Assembly (NCBI GenBank): GCA_963789495.1
Contig: CAWBLP010000010.1
Location: forward strand, 310,001 to 374,000
DNA: 64,000 nucleotides
From: CAWBLP01 sp963789495
GTDB taxonomy: Bacteria > Pseudomonadota > Alphaproteobacteria > Acetobacterales > Acetobacteraceae
Reading direction: 5' to 3'
Shown: piece by piece, positions 25,836 to 35,750 of the stretch
How positions within the stretch are numbered: position 1 is the stretch's first letter
How the letters are laid out: every line of letters begins with the position of its first letter
Notes under the pieces: model-generated
What the model was told of the DNA's origin: nothing
Databases searched by the model: none
The model's input: only the letters and a program-made list of their open reading frames with translations
Translations under genes and position numbers: made by a program

Positions 25836-26198
25836 GTGGGCCTCCGCCTTGGGACGGCCCTGCGGACTTCGCCGGCGGACGAAGCCTCGGGCACGTCACA
25901 CCTTGGTACCCGCGACTGTTTAAGCGCAGCTTAATGCGCCCATCACCAATTGACCTGCCTCCGGCAACCACAGCGCAAGACACCGCTGCGCCTGCGCCGG
26001 GTGCTGTGATGATCCGCCCGCCCGGTTTTCTGTTGCAGTGCAGCAAAGCCGACGCTATGGGTAGGTTATTCGACCGGACCCGGTGCAAATCCGGGTGGCT
26101 CCTCCGGCCGCCAATCCGCCGGACAACGCGACTGAAAGCATCGCGCGCCGCAGCCCCCGGCTCGGCCGCACGCGTTCTCCCAGCGGGTCACGAAACAG
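25836..26198. other. Intergenic region between divergent genes
   Basis: Lies between the glycosyltransferase (minus) and SulP (plus) starts, so should hold both promoters. A perfect ACCCGG/CCGGGT stem with a 7-nt TGCAAAT loop sits at 26078-26096. It resembles pieces of known RNAs but no complete fold was found around it. No gene seen. Confidence 0.4.
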
Positions 26199-27684
26199 AT
26201 GAAACGATCGACTTCTCTCTACCGCGAATGGTTCGGCAGCATTCGTGTCGATATCCTGTCCGGGCTCGTCGTCGCCCTGGCGCTGATCCCCGAGGCGATC
26301 GGCTTCTCCGTGGTCGCCGGCGTCGATCCGAAAGTCGGGCTTTATGCCTCGGTGGTGATCGCCTGCGTCATCGCCTTCACCGGTGGACGGCCCGCCATGA
26401 TCTCGGCCGCGACCGCCTCCACCGCCGTGCTGATGGTCGGCATCGTGCACGACCACGGTGTGCAATATCTGTTCGCCGCCACCATCCTGATGGGCGTGTT
26501 CCAGGTGATCGCCGGCCTGCTGAAACTGGGCCGGCTGATGCGCTTCGTGTCGCAATCGGTGATGACGGGCTTCGTCAACGCCCTGGCGATCCTGATCTTC
26601 CTCGCGCAGTTGCCGCAGCTCGTGCACGTGCCGCCGATGACCTATGCGCTGATCGCTGTCGGGCTGGCGATCATCTACCTGTTGCCGCGTCTGACCCGTG
26701 CCGTGCCGTCGCCTCTGGTCGCGATTGCGGTGCTCACGGTCATCACGGTCTTGTTCCGGCTGGATGTGCGCACCGTGGCCGATCTCGGTTCGCTGCCCTC
26801 CGCGCTGCCGAATTTCGGCTTTCCCGAGATTCCGTTCACCGCCGAGACCCTGCAGATCCTGCTGCCGGTGTCCCTGACGCTGGCCGCGGTCGGGCTGCTG
26901 GAGACGATGCTGACAGCGCAGATCGTGGACGACATGACCGACACGCCGAGCGACAAGAGCCGGGAGTGTATGGGCCAGGGCATTGCGAACATGGCTTCGG
27001 CGCTGTTCGGCGGCATGGGTGGCTGCGCGATGATCGGCCAGTCGGTGATCAACGTGTCCTCCGGTGCGCGCGGCCGGCTGTCCTCGCTGGTGGCCGGCGC
27101 GTTCCTGCTCGCGCTGCTGGTGGCGCTGCAGGACCTGCTGGCAATGGTGCCGGTCGCGGCGCTGACCGCGGTGATGATCATGGTGTCGATCAACACCTTC
27201 TCCTGGCGCTCCATTGCGCGGCTGCGCAGCAATCCACTGCCGTCCTCGGTGGTGATGCTGGCCACCGTCGTCACAGTGGTCGCGACCGCCGACCTGGCAA
27301 AGGGAGTTCTTGTGGGCGTGCTGCTGTCCGGCGTGTTCTTCGCCGGCAAGGTATCGCGGCTGAGCCGGGTGACGTCCGAACTCTCCGCCGATGGCACGGT
27401 ACGCAACCTACTGGGTCGACGGCCAGGTGTTCTTCGCCTCGGCCGGCATCTTCTCGGATGCGATCGACGTGCTGGAGCCGGTGGAGCGGATCGTCATCGA
27501 TGTCAGCGGCGCGCATTTCTGGGACATCTCGGCGATCGGCGCGCTGGACCGGGTGATGCTGAAGGCGCGCCGGCACGGGGTCGATGTCGAGGTGGTCGGG
27601 CTGAATGCCGCGAGCACCACGATGGTCGAGCGTTTCGCGGTGCACGACAAGGGCGAGACCGTGGCGGCCGTGGCCGGGCATTAG
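26199..27684 (+). pseudogene. SulP family anion transporter with STAS domain, +1 frameshift
   Basis: SulP proteins move sulphate, bicarbonate or other anions. The first ~400 codons show the multi-helix SulP domain: LALIPEAIGFSVVAGVDPKVGLYAS, GGRPAMISAATASTAVLM, LLETMLTAQIVDDMT. The frame breaks after SADGTVR, and the C-terminal STAS domain (VERIVIDVSGAHFWDISAIGALD) is in the next frame. Removing one A of the pair at 27405-27406 restores a 494-residue protein of normal length. The original frame stays open through the repeat and into the aminotransferase, a false fusion. Confidence 0.85.
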
Positions 27685-27697
27685 GCATCCACGCCTG

Positions 27698-27968
27698 GGG
27701 GGCACGGCAAGCAGTCGGGGGCGTTGCCCCCAAACCCCCATCAAGGGGCGCTGCCCCTTGCATCCCCGCCAAGGGCCCGGCCCTTGGAACCAACTCCGTT
27801 TGGGGTGGGCAGGGGGCCGGTCGTGATGATCGCTTGGTCCGGGACCGCCGCGCCCCCTCCCCACTCCAAACCGAATTGATTGCAAAGGCTGTGCCTTTGC
27901 TGGGGGTTCAGGGGGCAAGGCCCCCTGGTGGGGTTCGGGGCAAGGCCCCGACGCTTGCCGCACTCCAG
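27698..27968 (-). repeat. Dispersed multi-hairpin repeat, copy D (inverted)
   Basis: Same modules as copy A but in reverse-complement order: GGGGGCGTTGCCCCC, AAGGGGCGCTGCCCCTT, CCAAGGGCCCGGCCCTTGG, the wide central palindrome, GCAAAGGCTGTGCCTTTGC, a GGGGGCAAGGCCCCC arm pair and GGGGCAAGGCCCC. Boundary arms ending near GGCACGGCAAGC and GCTTGCCGCAC are degenerate. It sits between sulP and the aminotransferases and is the only reversed copy. Confidence 0.88.
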
Positions 27969-28088
27969 CCCAGGCGCGGATACGCCGGATGGAGCACCAA
28001 CCTGCAGACCAATCGCCGCGCCCGGTTGCCCCCTCGGCCCCGCTCCACTAGGGTCCGCCCCCGTCTTTTCACCCCGGGAATCACCCCC

Positions 28089-29291
28089 ATGTCGCTCATC
28101 GCCGACCGCCTCGACCGCATCCAGCCAAGCCTGACCATCGCCATCGCGACCAAGGCGCGCCACATGCAGGCCGAGGGGAAGAACGTCATCTCCCTCTCCC
28201 AGGGCGAGCCGGACTTCGAGACGCCGCGCAACGTCAAGGACGCCGCGATCCGCGCCATCGAAGCCGGGGAAACCCGTTACACCGACGTCGCCGGCACGCC
28301 GGCGCTGCGCCGCGCGGTGGCGGAGAAGTTCAAGCGCGACAGCGGCATCGAGTACAAGCCGGAGGAGATCATCATCTCCACCGGCGGCAAGCAGGTGATC
28401 TTCAACGCCATGCTGGCCACGCTGAACCCGGGCGACGAGGTGATCATCCCGAGCCCGTGCTGGGTCAGCTACCCCGACATCGTCACGCTGGCGGAAGGCA
28501 AGCCGGTGCTGGTGCCATGCGGCCAGAATCACGGCTTCAAGCTGCGCGCCGAGGACCTGGAAGCGGCGATCACGCCGAAGACCAAATGGTTCATGCTGAA
28601 CAACCCGTGCAACCCGACCGGCGCGGCGTACAGCGCGGAAGACCTGCGGGCGATCTGCGACGTGCTGCTGAAGCATCCCGATGTCTGGATCTTCACCGAC
28701 GATATCTACGAGAAGCTGGCCTATGACGGGTTCAAGCCGGCGACGATCGTGGAGGTGGAGCCGCGGTTGAAGGACCGCACGCTGACCATGAACGGCTGCT
28801 CCAAGGCCTATGCAATGACCGGCTGGCGGATCGGCTTCGCCGGCGCACCGCTGGCGCTGATCAAGGCGATGGACAAGCTGCAGAGCCAGTCCACCTCCAA
28901 CACCAACTCGATCGCCCAGGCGGCGGCGGTGGAAGCGCTGACCGGTCCGCAGGAATCCATCGAGGACATGCGCAAGATCTTCGAGCAGCGCCGCAACCTG
29001 GTGGTGGAAGAGCTGAACAAGGCGCCCGGCCTGAACTGCAGCAAGCCGGAGGGCGCATTCTACGTCTATCCCTCGATCCATGGCTGCATCGGCAAGACCA
29101 GCCGCACCGGCAAGAAGATCACCGACGATGAGACCTTCGTGCTGACCCTGCTCGAGGAGGAAGGCGTCGCCGCGGTGCATGGCAGCGCGTTCTGCTATCC
29201 GGGCCATTTCCGCATCGCCTACGCCAATGCCACCGAGGAACTGCAGGATGCCTGCCAACGCATCCGGCATTTCTGCGAAGGCCTGCGCTGA
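28089..29291 (+). CDS. PLP-dependent aspartate aminotransferase (class I)
   Basis: 400 residues. Class Ib aspartate aminotransferase: SQGEPDFETPRNVK, YTDVAGTPALRRAVAEKF, the PLP-contacting NPCNPTGAAYS, and the Schiff-base lysine K239 in GCSKAYAMTGWRIGF, with RIAYANATEEL holding the substrate Arg near the C-terminus. The ATG at 28089 fits the family's N-terminus; the longer open frame is repeat and sulP sequence. The stop overlaps the next gene by TGATG. Confidence 0.92.
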   Translation: MSLIADRLDRIQPSLTIAIATKARHMQAEGKNVISLSQGEPDFETPRNVKDAAIRAIEAGETRYTDVAGTPALRRAVAEKFKRDSGIEYKPEEIIISTGGKQVIFNAMLATLNPGDEVIIPSPCWVSYPDIVTLAEGKPVLVPCGQNHGFKLRAEDLEAAITPKTKWFMLNNPCNPTGAAYSAEDLRAICDVLLKHPDVWIFTDDIYEKLAYDGFKPATIVEVEPRLKDRTLTMNGCSKAYAMTGWRIGFAGAPLALIKAMDKLQSQSTSNTNSIAQAAAVEALTGPQESIEDMRKIFEQRRNLVVEELNKAPGLNCSKPEGAFYVYPSIHGCIGKTSRTGKKITDDETFVLTLLEEEGVAAVHGSAFCYPGHFRIAYANATEELQDACQRIRHFCEGLR

Positions 29292-30493
29292 TGCCCGCGC
29301 TGTCCGAGCGTCTCGGCCGGGTCCAGGTCGCCGCCAGCGTGGCGATGACGATCAAGGCGCGGGAACTGCGCGCCGCCGGCAAGGACGTGATCTCGCTCAC
29401 CATCGGGGAGCCGAATTTCGACAGCCCGCGCCACGCGATCGAGGCGGCGCATCAGGCGGCGCTGAAAGGCGAGACGAAGTATCCGCCACAGGACGGCATC
29501 CGTCCGCTGAAGGAGGCGATCCAGCGCAAGTTCCGCCGCGATTCCGGGATCGATTACGCGCTGGACGAGATCAGCGTGTCGAACGGCGGCAAGCAGTGCC
29601 TGTTCAACGCGATCATGGCGACGGTCGATCCGGGCGACGAGGTGGTGATCCCGGTGCCGTCCTGGATCGCCTATGCCCTGATGACGCAGTTGGTCGGCGG
29701 CACGCCGGTGTTCGTCAACTGCCCGCAGAACAACGGCTTCAAGCCACGCGCCGAGGATATCGACGCGGCGATCACCCCGAAGACCAAGTGGCTGGTGCTG
29801 AACAGCCCGAACAACCCCACCGGCGCCTGCTGTTCGGCCGAGGACCTGGCCGCGATCGCCGCGGTGATGCGCAAGCATCCGCATGTCTGGATCCTGTCCG
29901 ACGACATGTATGAGCACCTGGTGTTCGACGGGAAGCACAACGCGACGATCGCCCAGGTGGCGCCGGACCTGCGCGACCGCACGCTGACGGTGTCGGGCGT
30001 GTCGAAGACCTATGCGATGACCGGCTGGCGCATCGGCTTTGCCGGCGGGCCAAAAAACCTGATCAAGGCGATGGTGAACATGCAGGGCCAGGCGACGGCG
30101 GGCGTGTCCACCGTGGGCCAGGCCGCCGCCACGGCCGCGCTGGACGGGCCGCAGGACGGCGTGCAGGAGCAGGTCGTCGCCTATCAGCGCCGCCGCGACA
30201 TCGCGGTGGAGATGCTGAACGCCTGCAATGGCATCAGCTGCCACAAACCGGAAGGCGCGTTCTACGTGTTTCCCAACGTCGCCGGCTGCCTCGGCAAGAC
30301 CACTGCCGGCGGCAAGCTGCTGCGCTCGGATGAGGATGTGTGCCTGGCGCTGCTGGAGGAAAAATACGTCGCGACGGTGCACGGCGCGGCGTACCACATG
30401 AGCCCGTATCTGCGGGTCAGCACGGCGACGGATGACGAGTCGCTGGTGGAAGGCTGCCGCCGCATCCAGGCGTTCTGCGCGGCGTTGCGTTAG
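29291..30493 (+). CDS. PLP-dependent aspartate aminotransferase paralogue
   Basis: 400 residues, alignable end to end with its upstream neighbour and with the same lysine position (K239 in GVSKTYAMTGWRIGF). NSPNNPTGACCS and YHMSPYLRVSTATDDES match the family. Differences in the N-terminal substrate region (TIGEPNFDSPRH) suggest a different preferred amino acid. The ATG uses the last base of the upstream stop, so the pair is translationally coupled and arose by tandem duplication. Confidence 0.9.
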   Translation: MPALSERLGRVQVAASVAMTIKARELRAAGKDVISLTIGEPNFDSPRHAIEAAHQAALKGETKYPPQDGIRPLKEAIQRKFRRDSGIDYALDEISVSNGGKQCLFNAIMATVDPGDEVVIPVPSWIAYALMTQLVGGTPVFVNCPQNNGFKPRAEDIDAAITPKTKWLVLNSPNNPTGACCSAEDLAAIAAVMRKHPHVWILSDDMYEHLVFDGKHNATIAQVAPDLRDRTLTVSGVSKTYAMTGWRIGFAGGPKNLIKAMVNMQGQATAGVSTVGQAAATAALDGPQDGVQEQVVAYQRRRDIAVEMLNACNGISCHKPEGAFYVFPNVAGCLGKTTAGGKLLRSDEDVCLALLEEKYVATVHGAAYHMSPYLRVSTATDDESLVEGCRRIQAFCAALR

Positions 30494-30960
30494 ACGAAGG
30501 GTTTGGACGGCGCCGGACCGGGCGTTGCGGGACATGCAGACAAGCCGTCCACACCGTCCGCCTCGGTCACGAGGCGGAGTCGGAGGTCGCGAGCCGGAAT
30601 CGGACGACGCGAGGCCAGGTGGGAGTGAGTACGTGCGGTTCGGCCGGTTCGGCGCAGAGCTGGGGTGGGCGCCTCCGTTTCCTGAATTGGCCGGGCCTGA
30701 CCTGGCCATCTACCCGGGAACGATCGAGCCGCGCAGCACGCGCTGCCGGTTCCTGCCGGGTTAGATGGCTGGCTCAAGCGGTCGAGCCCGACCATGACGC
30801 GGAAGATGTGCGGCGCGTGCGACATTGCGCTGCTCGCAGGCGGTGTTCTCCTCAATTCCAGAGCGCATGAGCCTGGCGCGCATGGGATTCCGTTCCGCCT
30901 GCCGGTGACACGCCGGTCCTCTCTCCCCAACCCTCCCCGCAAGGGGCGCGAGCATTCATC
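30494..30960. other. Intergenic, no gene seen
   Basis: About 470 bp with no recognisable coding content on either strand. The open frames here have no family features. A promoter for the double-GNAT gene is expected in the right part; no clear hexamers or strong hairpins were found. Confidence 0.4.
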
Positions 30961-31974
30961 ATGCTGAACACCACCGCCAGCGCCTCCCAACCCGCCATCC
31001 GCCCGGGCCGTGACTCCGATGCCGCCGGGTTCATCGCCCTGATCGATGCCTGCTGGTCGCGCTACCCCGGCGTTCTGCTCGATGTCGACGGGGAAATGCC
31101 CGAGCTGCGGGCGCTCGCATCCTACTATGCCGGCAAGGGCGGCGCGCTGTGGGCCGCCGAGGCGGAGGGCCGCATCGTCGGCATGGTCGCCACAACGCCG
31201 CATGACGCCGGCACCTGGGAAATCTGCCGCGTCTACGTCGATCCCACCCTGCACGGCGCCGGGCTCGGCCATCGCCTGCTGGATATCGTCGAGGCCTATG
31301 CAAGCGGCGCCGGCGCCACCCGCCTGGCGCTGTGGAGCGACACCAGGTTCGACCGCGCCCATCGGTTCTACGAGAAGCGCTCCTACGTCCGCTCAGGGCC
31401 GATCCGCGTGCTGGATGACATCTCGCATTCGCTGGAATTCGCCTACGCCAAGCCGGTGAACGGGATCGAGGTGCTGGACGCCGCGGCTGCGGCCTCGGCC
31501 GAACCGCGCCTGTCCGCCATCCTGACCGCATGCGTCGCCGAAGGCGCCGGCATCTCCTTCCTGCCCCCGCTGCCCCGCGACACCGCCCGCGGCTTCTGGC
31601 GTGACGTCGCGCGCGCGGTCGCGGCCGGCCGCCGCATCCTGCTCGCCGGCTGGGTGGACGGCGTGCTGAGCGGCACCGTCAGCCTGGAATTCGCCAGCGC
31701 GCAGAACCAGCCGCACCGGGCCGATGTGAAGAAACTGCTGGTCGATCCCGCGGTCCGCCGCCACGGCCTCGCCCGCGCATTGATGCAACGGGTGGAGCAG
31801 GAGGCGATCCGTGCCGGCCGCTCGCTGCTGGTGCTCGACACGCGGGCCGGCGATCCCGCGGAGGCATTGTACCACGCCACCGGATGGCAGGAGGCAGGCC
31901 GCATCCCCGGTTACGCACTGACCAAGGACGGCACGCCGGCCGACGTGGCCTATTTCTGGAAGCGCATCGCCTGA
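30961..31974 (+). CDS. Tandem double GNAT acetyltransferase
   Basis: 337 residues containing two GNAT domains. The first has its acetyl-CoA loop in VDPTLHGAGLGHRLL and motif B in RFYEKRSYVRSG; the second has VDPAVRRHGLARALM and ALYHATGWQEAG. The second loop (RRHGLA) is a good match, so both sites could bind CoA. Two-domain GNATs of this kind modify small metabolites or antibiotics. Substrate unknown. Confidence 0.85.
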   Translation: MLNTTASASQPAIRPGRDSDAAGFIALIDACWSRYPGVLLDVDGEMPELRALASYYAGKGGALWAAEAEGRIVGMVATTPHDAGTWEICRVYVDPTLHGAGLGHRLLDIVEAYASGAGATRLALWSDTRFDRAHRFYEKRSYVRSGPIRVLDDISHSLEFAYAKPVNGIEVLDAAAAASAEPRLSAILTACVAEGAGISFLPPLPRDTARGFWRDVARAVAAGRRILLAGWVDGVLSGTVSLEFASAQNQPHRADVKKLLVDPAVRRHGLARALMQRVEQEAIRAGRSLLVLDTRAGDPAEALYHATGWQEAGRIPGYALTKDGTPADVAYFWKRIA

Positions 31975-31977
31975 TCC

Positions 31978-32020
31978 GCCGGCTGATCATGGCCGCCCCG
32001 GCCGACGCGATCAGCCCGGC
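31978..32020. terminator. Possible bidirectional terminator hairpin
   Basis: GCCGGCTGATC (31978-31988) pairs with GATCAGCCCGGC (32009-32020) with one bulged base. It lies between the convergent GNAT and histidine-kinase genes. No T tract, so the call rests on fold and position. Confidence 0.4.
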
Positions 32021-32038
32021 TCCGCCACGCTGCGCCGA

Positions 32039-33730
32039 TCAGCCCCGCCCAGGCGCGATCGCCAATCCGGCCAGGGCCGCAGCGAGATCGGACAAGCTGT
32101 ACGGCTTGCGCAACCGGGGCCACTCGGCGCCGGTCATCGCATCCAGTTCAGCAAAGCCGCTTGCCAGCAGGATCGGCAGCGACGGATGCAGCGCCCGGAT
32201 CTGCGTGGCCAGTTGCAGGCCGGTCATCCCGGGCATCATGTGGTCGGTCAGCAGCACGTCGAAGCCGCTGTCCTGACGCAACAGGTCCAGCGCCTCCGCA
32301 CCAGAGGCGGCTGTGCGGATCGCCTCATGCCCGAGTTCCTCCAGCATGCCGGTGGTGCCGGCCACCACCAGCGGATCGTCATCGACCAGCAGGATGCGCA
32401 GGCTGCGACCGGCGACGGCACTGTCCGGCGCGGTCGACGCAGGCTCCTGGCCGGCGCTCACGGGTTCGGCGGTGCGGGGCAGCCAGAGTTCGACGGTGGT
32501 CCCGACGTCGGGCGTGCTGGACAGCAGCAATGCGCCGCCCGACTGCACTGCGAATCCGTGCACCATGGACAGGCCTAGGCCGGTTCCCTTGCCCGGCCCC
32601 TTGGTGGTGAAGAACGGGTCGGCGGCACGCGCCAGCGCCGCCTCGTCCATGCCGGTACCGGTATCGGTGACCGCCAGCACCACGTGCTCGCCGGGCGGAA
32701 CCGCGGGCTGGCCATGCGGATCGATGAAGCCGGCGGCTTCGGACGCAACCACGGCATTGCGGGCGCTGAGACGCAGGCGGCCGCCTTCCGGCATCGCATC
32801 GCGGGCATTGGCGGCGAGGTTCAGCAGTGCCAGTTCGAGCTGGTTCGTGTCCGCCTTCAGCGCCCAGATCTCGTCCGGAACGGCTTCCTCGATCGGGATG
32901 GCCGAACCGAGCAGATGGGAGAGCATGGGGCGGAGGGAGACAAACAGCGCGCGCGGATCGACCGGCACCGGGGCGAGATCCTGCTGGCGGGCAAAGGCCA
33001 GCAGCCGCGCGGTGAGTGCCGCCCCGCGTCGCGCCCCTTGCAGCGCCGCGTCCACCATCCGGGCCGCACGCGCATCCTCCGGCGGCAGGCGATTGGCCAG
33101 AAGTTGCAGGTTGCCGAGGATGATCATCAGCAGGTTGTTGAAGTCGTGCGCGACGCCGCTGGTAAGCCGGCCGACCGCTTCCAGTTTCTGGGCCTGGCGC
33201 AGCGCCGTTTCCGCGCGATTGCGGGCAGTGACGTCGGTGATCACCGACAGCGTGTGGAGAAACCCGCCGGTTGCGGGATCGCGCTCGGGGCGTGCGGTCA
33301 GCACGATGTCGGCAACCTCGCCGGAGGCCTTGACCAGGCGGTACTCGACTGAGCGGGTTTCCACCGAAGGGACAGACCGGATGATCTCAGGGACCGCTTT
33401 TTCCCGGTACAACGCGGCCGATGCAGGCTCCAGAAAGCGGGCGAAGGAGCTGCCGATCGCCTCCGCGGCGCTGTAGCCGGTATAGGCGACCCAGGCCTCA
33501 TTCACGTGCCGCAGCAGCCCATCCGACCCGATCGACTGCACCGGGATGGGGATCCGCTGCAGCGGCAGGAAATGCTCCTCCGCCGGCTGCGAGGTGGCGA
33601 CGGGGCTGCCATCCGCGGCGGGCGGTGGCGGGGACGATCCGGCTGCCGCCGCGGATCCCGGCCCGGTCCGTGGCTGTTCTGCCTCAGGCTCCCCGATCCC
33701 GGCTGCGCGCGACGTCCCCTGTTCGGTCAC
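32039..33730 (-). CDS. PAS-containing hybrid histidine kinase
   Basis: About 563 residues, apparently soluble. After a Pro/Ala-rich N-terminus comes a PAS domain (SIGSDGLLRHVNEAWVAYTG), a HisKA dimerisation helix with the phospho-His in GVAHDFNNLL, an HATPase (LLNLAANARDAMP, DTGTGMDEA, GKGTGLGLSMV), and a C-terminal receiver with its Asp in VLLTDHMMPGMTG. The GTG at 33730 has GGAGAGAGG upstream. Hybrid kinases of this kind usually relay to a phosphotransfer protein; none is adjacent. No transmembrane segment is evident. Confidence 0.87.
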   Translation of the reverse strand: MTEQGTSRAAGIGEPEAEQPRTGPGSAAAAGSSPPPPAADGSPVATSQPAEEHFLPLQRIPIPVQSIGSDGLLRHVNEAWVAYTGYSAAEAIGSSFARFLEPASAALYREKAVPEIIRSVPSVETRSVEYRLVKASGEVADIVLTARPERDPATGGFLHTLSVITDVTARNRAETALRQAQKLEAVGRLTSGVAHDFNNLLMIILGNLQLLANRLPPEDARAARMVDAALQGARRGAALTARLLAFARQQDLAPVPVDPRALFVSLRPMLSHLLGSAIPIEEAVPDEIWALKADTNQLELALLNLAANARDAMPEGGRLRLSARNAVVASEAAGFIDPHGQPAVPPGEHVVLAVTDTGTGMDEAALARAADPFFTTKGPGKGTGLGLSMVHGFAVQSGGALLLSSTPDVGTTVELWLPRTAEPVSAGQEPASTAPDSAVAGRSLRILLVDDDPLVVAGTTGMLEELGHEAIRTAASGAEALDLLRQDSGFDVLLTDHMMPGMTGLQLATQIRALHPSLPILLASGFAELDAMTGAEWPRLRKPYSLSDLAAALAGLAIAPGRG

Positions 33731-33752
33731 GCGATGCCTCTCTCCCGCCGCC

Positions 33753-35444
33753 TCAGCTCGCAATTGCGTAGGCGGGACGGCGCGGATCGGCACCGGCGCC
33801 CATCAACCCGGTCTGCGGATCGGTCAGGATCGCCTCCACCGAGCCGGCGAGCCAGGTCCAGTCCGGCCAATCGCGGATGTCGTGGCCGCGGGCGGCCAGT
33901 TCGTCCCGCGTGGCCTGGTCGATGCGTCCCTCCACCGCCAGCCGGCCGGGGAAATACTCGAACGGCGCGAACGAGGACGGGAAGGAATAGGACGCGACCC
34001 GCGGCGCCTCGATCGCACTTTGCGGGTCCATGCCGAAATGCATCACGTTCAGCAGCACCTGCAGCATCGCCTGGATCTGCACGTCGCCGCCCGGCGTGCC
34101 GAACGGCATCACGCCGCCCGTTTCAGTCACCAGCATCGCCGGGTTCGGGGTCAGCCGCGGCCGCTTGCCGGGCGCGACCCCGGCGGGGTGGCGCGGATCG
34201 GGACGGCTTTGCGAGCCGCGGCCGGAGGGCGTGATGCCCAATCCAGGCACGACCGGCACGTTGCCTGACCCATCGGACGGCGTCGCACTGAACGCGTTGC
34301 CCCAGCGATCCACGGCGCAGCAGTAGGAGGTGTCGGCCTCCACCTTCGGCAGGTCGGCCGCGCTGATGGCGTGGTCGCGATTGATCCGGTCGAGCGGCGC
34401 CGGCATCGCGCCGAACGCGCGATCGTCCCGCACCGCGGCCGCGCGTCGGGCGATGGTGGCGGGGTCCAGTAGCCAGTCGACCGGCACGTCGACGAAGGCC
34501 GGATCGCCGAAGAAATATTCCCGGTCGGCCAGCGCCAGGTTCAGGCATTCGACGATGCGGTGCAGATAGTCGGCGGAGTTGTGCGCCAGCCCGTCGATGC
34601 CGACCTGCTCCACCAGCGCCAGCGCCTGCTGCAGCGCCGGCCCCTGGCACCACGGGCCGCAGGTGATCAGCTCATGCCCGCGCCAGGCGCAGCGCACCAC
34701 CGGCTCGATCGGCGAATGATAGCTGGCCAGGTCGTCCATCGACAGATAGCCGCCCTCCTGCTGCTGGAACCTGACGATCTCGCGCGCGATGTCGCCCTGG
34801 TAGAAGGCGTGGTGCGCGGCGGCGAGGCCCGCCATGCGGTCGGGGCCGGCGGCGCGGTCCTGGTCCGCCATGTATTGCAGCGTGCGCGACAGGTCGGTCT
34901 GGACGAATTTCTCGCCGGCGCGCGGCACGCGGTTATTGGGCAGGAAGATCGCGATATTGGACTGCCACTGGCGATACTCCTGCTCGTGCGAGGCGATCGA
35001 GGTGGCGAGCAGCGGATAGACGGCAAAACCGTCGGCGGCGAAGCGGATCGCCGAGGCGGCGACATCGGCAAAGCGCATCGTGCCGTGGCGGCGCAGCGCG
35101 GTGATCCAGGCGTCCGGCGCGGCCGGCACGACGGTGCGCAGGACGCCGTCCGGAATTTTTCCGCCATGCTCGCGCATGAACAGGTCGGCCGGCAGCGTCT
35201 TCGGCCACCAGCCCAGGCCCGCGATGCTCTCCACCGAGCCGTCCGCCAGCCGGATCAGGATCGGCGCCACACCGGCCACATTCACCAGGTCGGGCTGCAG
35301 CACGGCGAGCGCGATGCCCGCGGCGCAGCCGGCATCGATCGCGTTGCCGCCTGCCTCCAGGATCGAGAAGCCGGCGGCGGCGGCCAAGTAATGACCGGCG
35401 GAGACGGCGTGGCGGGTACCGTGGATGGTCGGTCGGTGGGTCAT
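33753..35444 (-). CDS. Gamma-glutamyltransferase family protein (Ntn hydrolase)
   Basis: 563 residues. The family cleaves itself before a Thr nucleophile; here T372 in EADTSYCCAVDRWGN fits, followed by FSATPSDGSGNVP and the TPNPAMLV/PFGTPGGD blocks of the small subunit. The N-terminal half has AAGFSILEAGGNAIDAGCAAG. No signal peptide is seen, unlike secreted E. coli GGT, so a cytoplasmic role is likely. The ATG at 35444 has GAGGA upstream; the frame beyond is repeat copy E. Confidence 0.88.
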   Translation of the reverse strand: MTHRPTIHGTRHAVSAGHYLAAAAGFSILEAGGNAIDAGCAAGIALAVLQPDLVNVAGVAPILIRLADGSVESIAGLGWWPKTLPADLFMREHGGKIPDGVLRTVVPAAPDAWITALRRHGTMRFADVAASAIRFAADGFAVYPLLATSIASHEQEYRQWQSNIAIFLPNNRVPRAGEKFVQTDLSRTLQYMADQDRAAGPDRMAGLAAAHHAFYQGDIAREIVRFQQQEGGYLSMDDLASYHSPIEPVVRCAWRGHELITCGPWCQGPALQQALALVEQVGIDGLAHNSADYLHRIVECLNLALADREYFFGDPAFVDVPVDWLLDPATIARRAAAVRDDRAFGAMPAPLDRINRDHAISAADLPKVEADTSYCCAVDRWGNAFSATPSDGSGNVPVVPGLGITPSGRGSQSRPDPRHPAGVAPGKRPRLTPNPAMLVTETGGVMPFGTPGGDVQIQAMLQVLLNVMHFGMDPQSAIEAPRVASYSFPSSFAPFEYFPGRLAVEGRIDQATRDELAARGHDIRDWPDWTWLAGSVEAILTDPQTGLMGAGADPRRPAYAIAS

Positions 35445-35530
35445 GACGCGTCCTCGCTGCTGAGGCCCTCGGTGAAGCGGCAAGCGTGCGGCAAAGCCGG
35501 CTGGACGTCCAGAGCGACGACAGCAGGCAT

Positions 35531-35736
35531 CGGGGCGTTGCCCCGAGCCCCACCAGGAGGCTGTGCCTCTTGGACCTCCAGCAAAGGCGCGTCTTTGCAA
35601 TCGGATTCCGTTTGAGGTGGGAGGTGGCAAGCGCCCCCGCCCCACCTCAGACAGTGTCGGTTCCAAGGGCCGGGCCCTTGGCGGGGATGCAAGGGGCAGC
35701 GCCCCTTGCTGGGGGTGCGGGGGCAACACCCCCGAG
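35531..35736 (+). repeat. Dispersed multi-hairpin repeat, copy E
   Basis: Contains GGGGCGTTGCCCC, an AGGAGGCTGTGCCTCTT module, AGCAAAGGCGCGTCTTTGC, a shortened central palindrome on TTTGAGGTGGGAGG, CCAAGGGCCGGGCCCTTGG, AAGGGGCAGCGCCCCTT and GGGGGCAACACCCCC. It lies between the start of the GGT gene and the 3' end of the caspase gene. Boundary arms are degenerate. Confidence 0.88.
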
Positions 35737-35750
35737 CGGCACGGCCGGAC

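Noticed and set aside
26078..26096. Cobalamin-riboswitch or tRNA T-arm fragment (GGTGCAAATCC in a hairpin)
   Set aside because: The downstream conserved parts of a B12 riboswitch and the acceptor, D and anticodon arms of a tRNA are absent.
26199..29291. A 1030-residue SulP-aminotransferase fusion
   Set aside because: The frame is open only because of a +1 insertion in sulP and an open frame through repeat copy D; STAS and aminotransferase have their own starts and frames.
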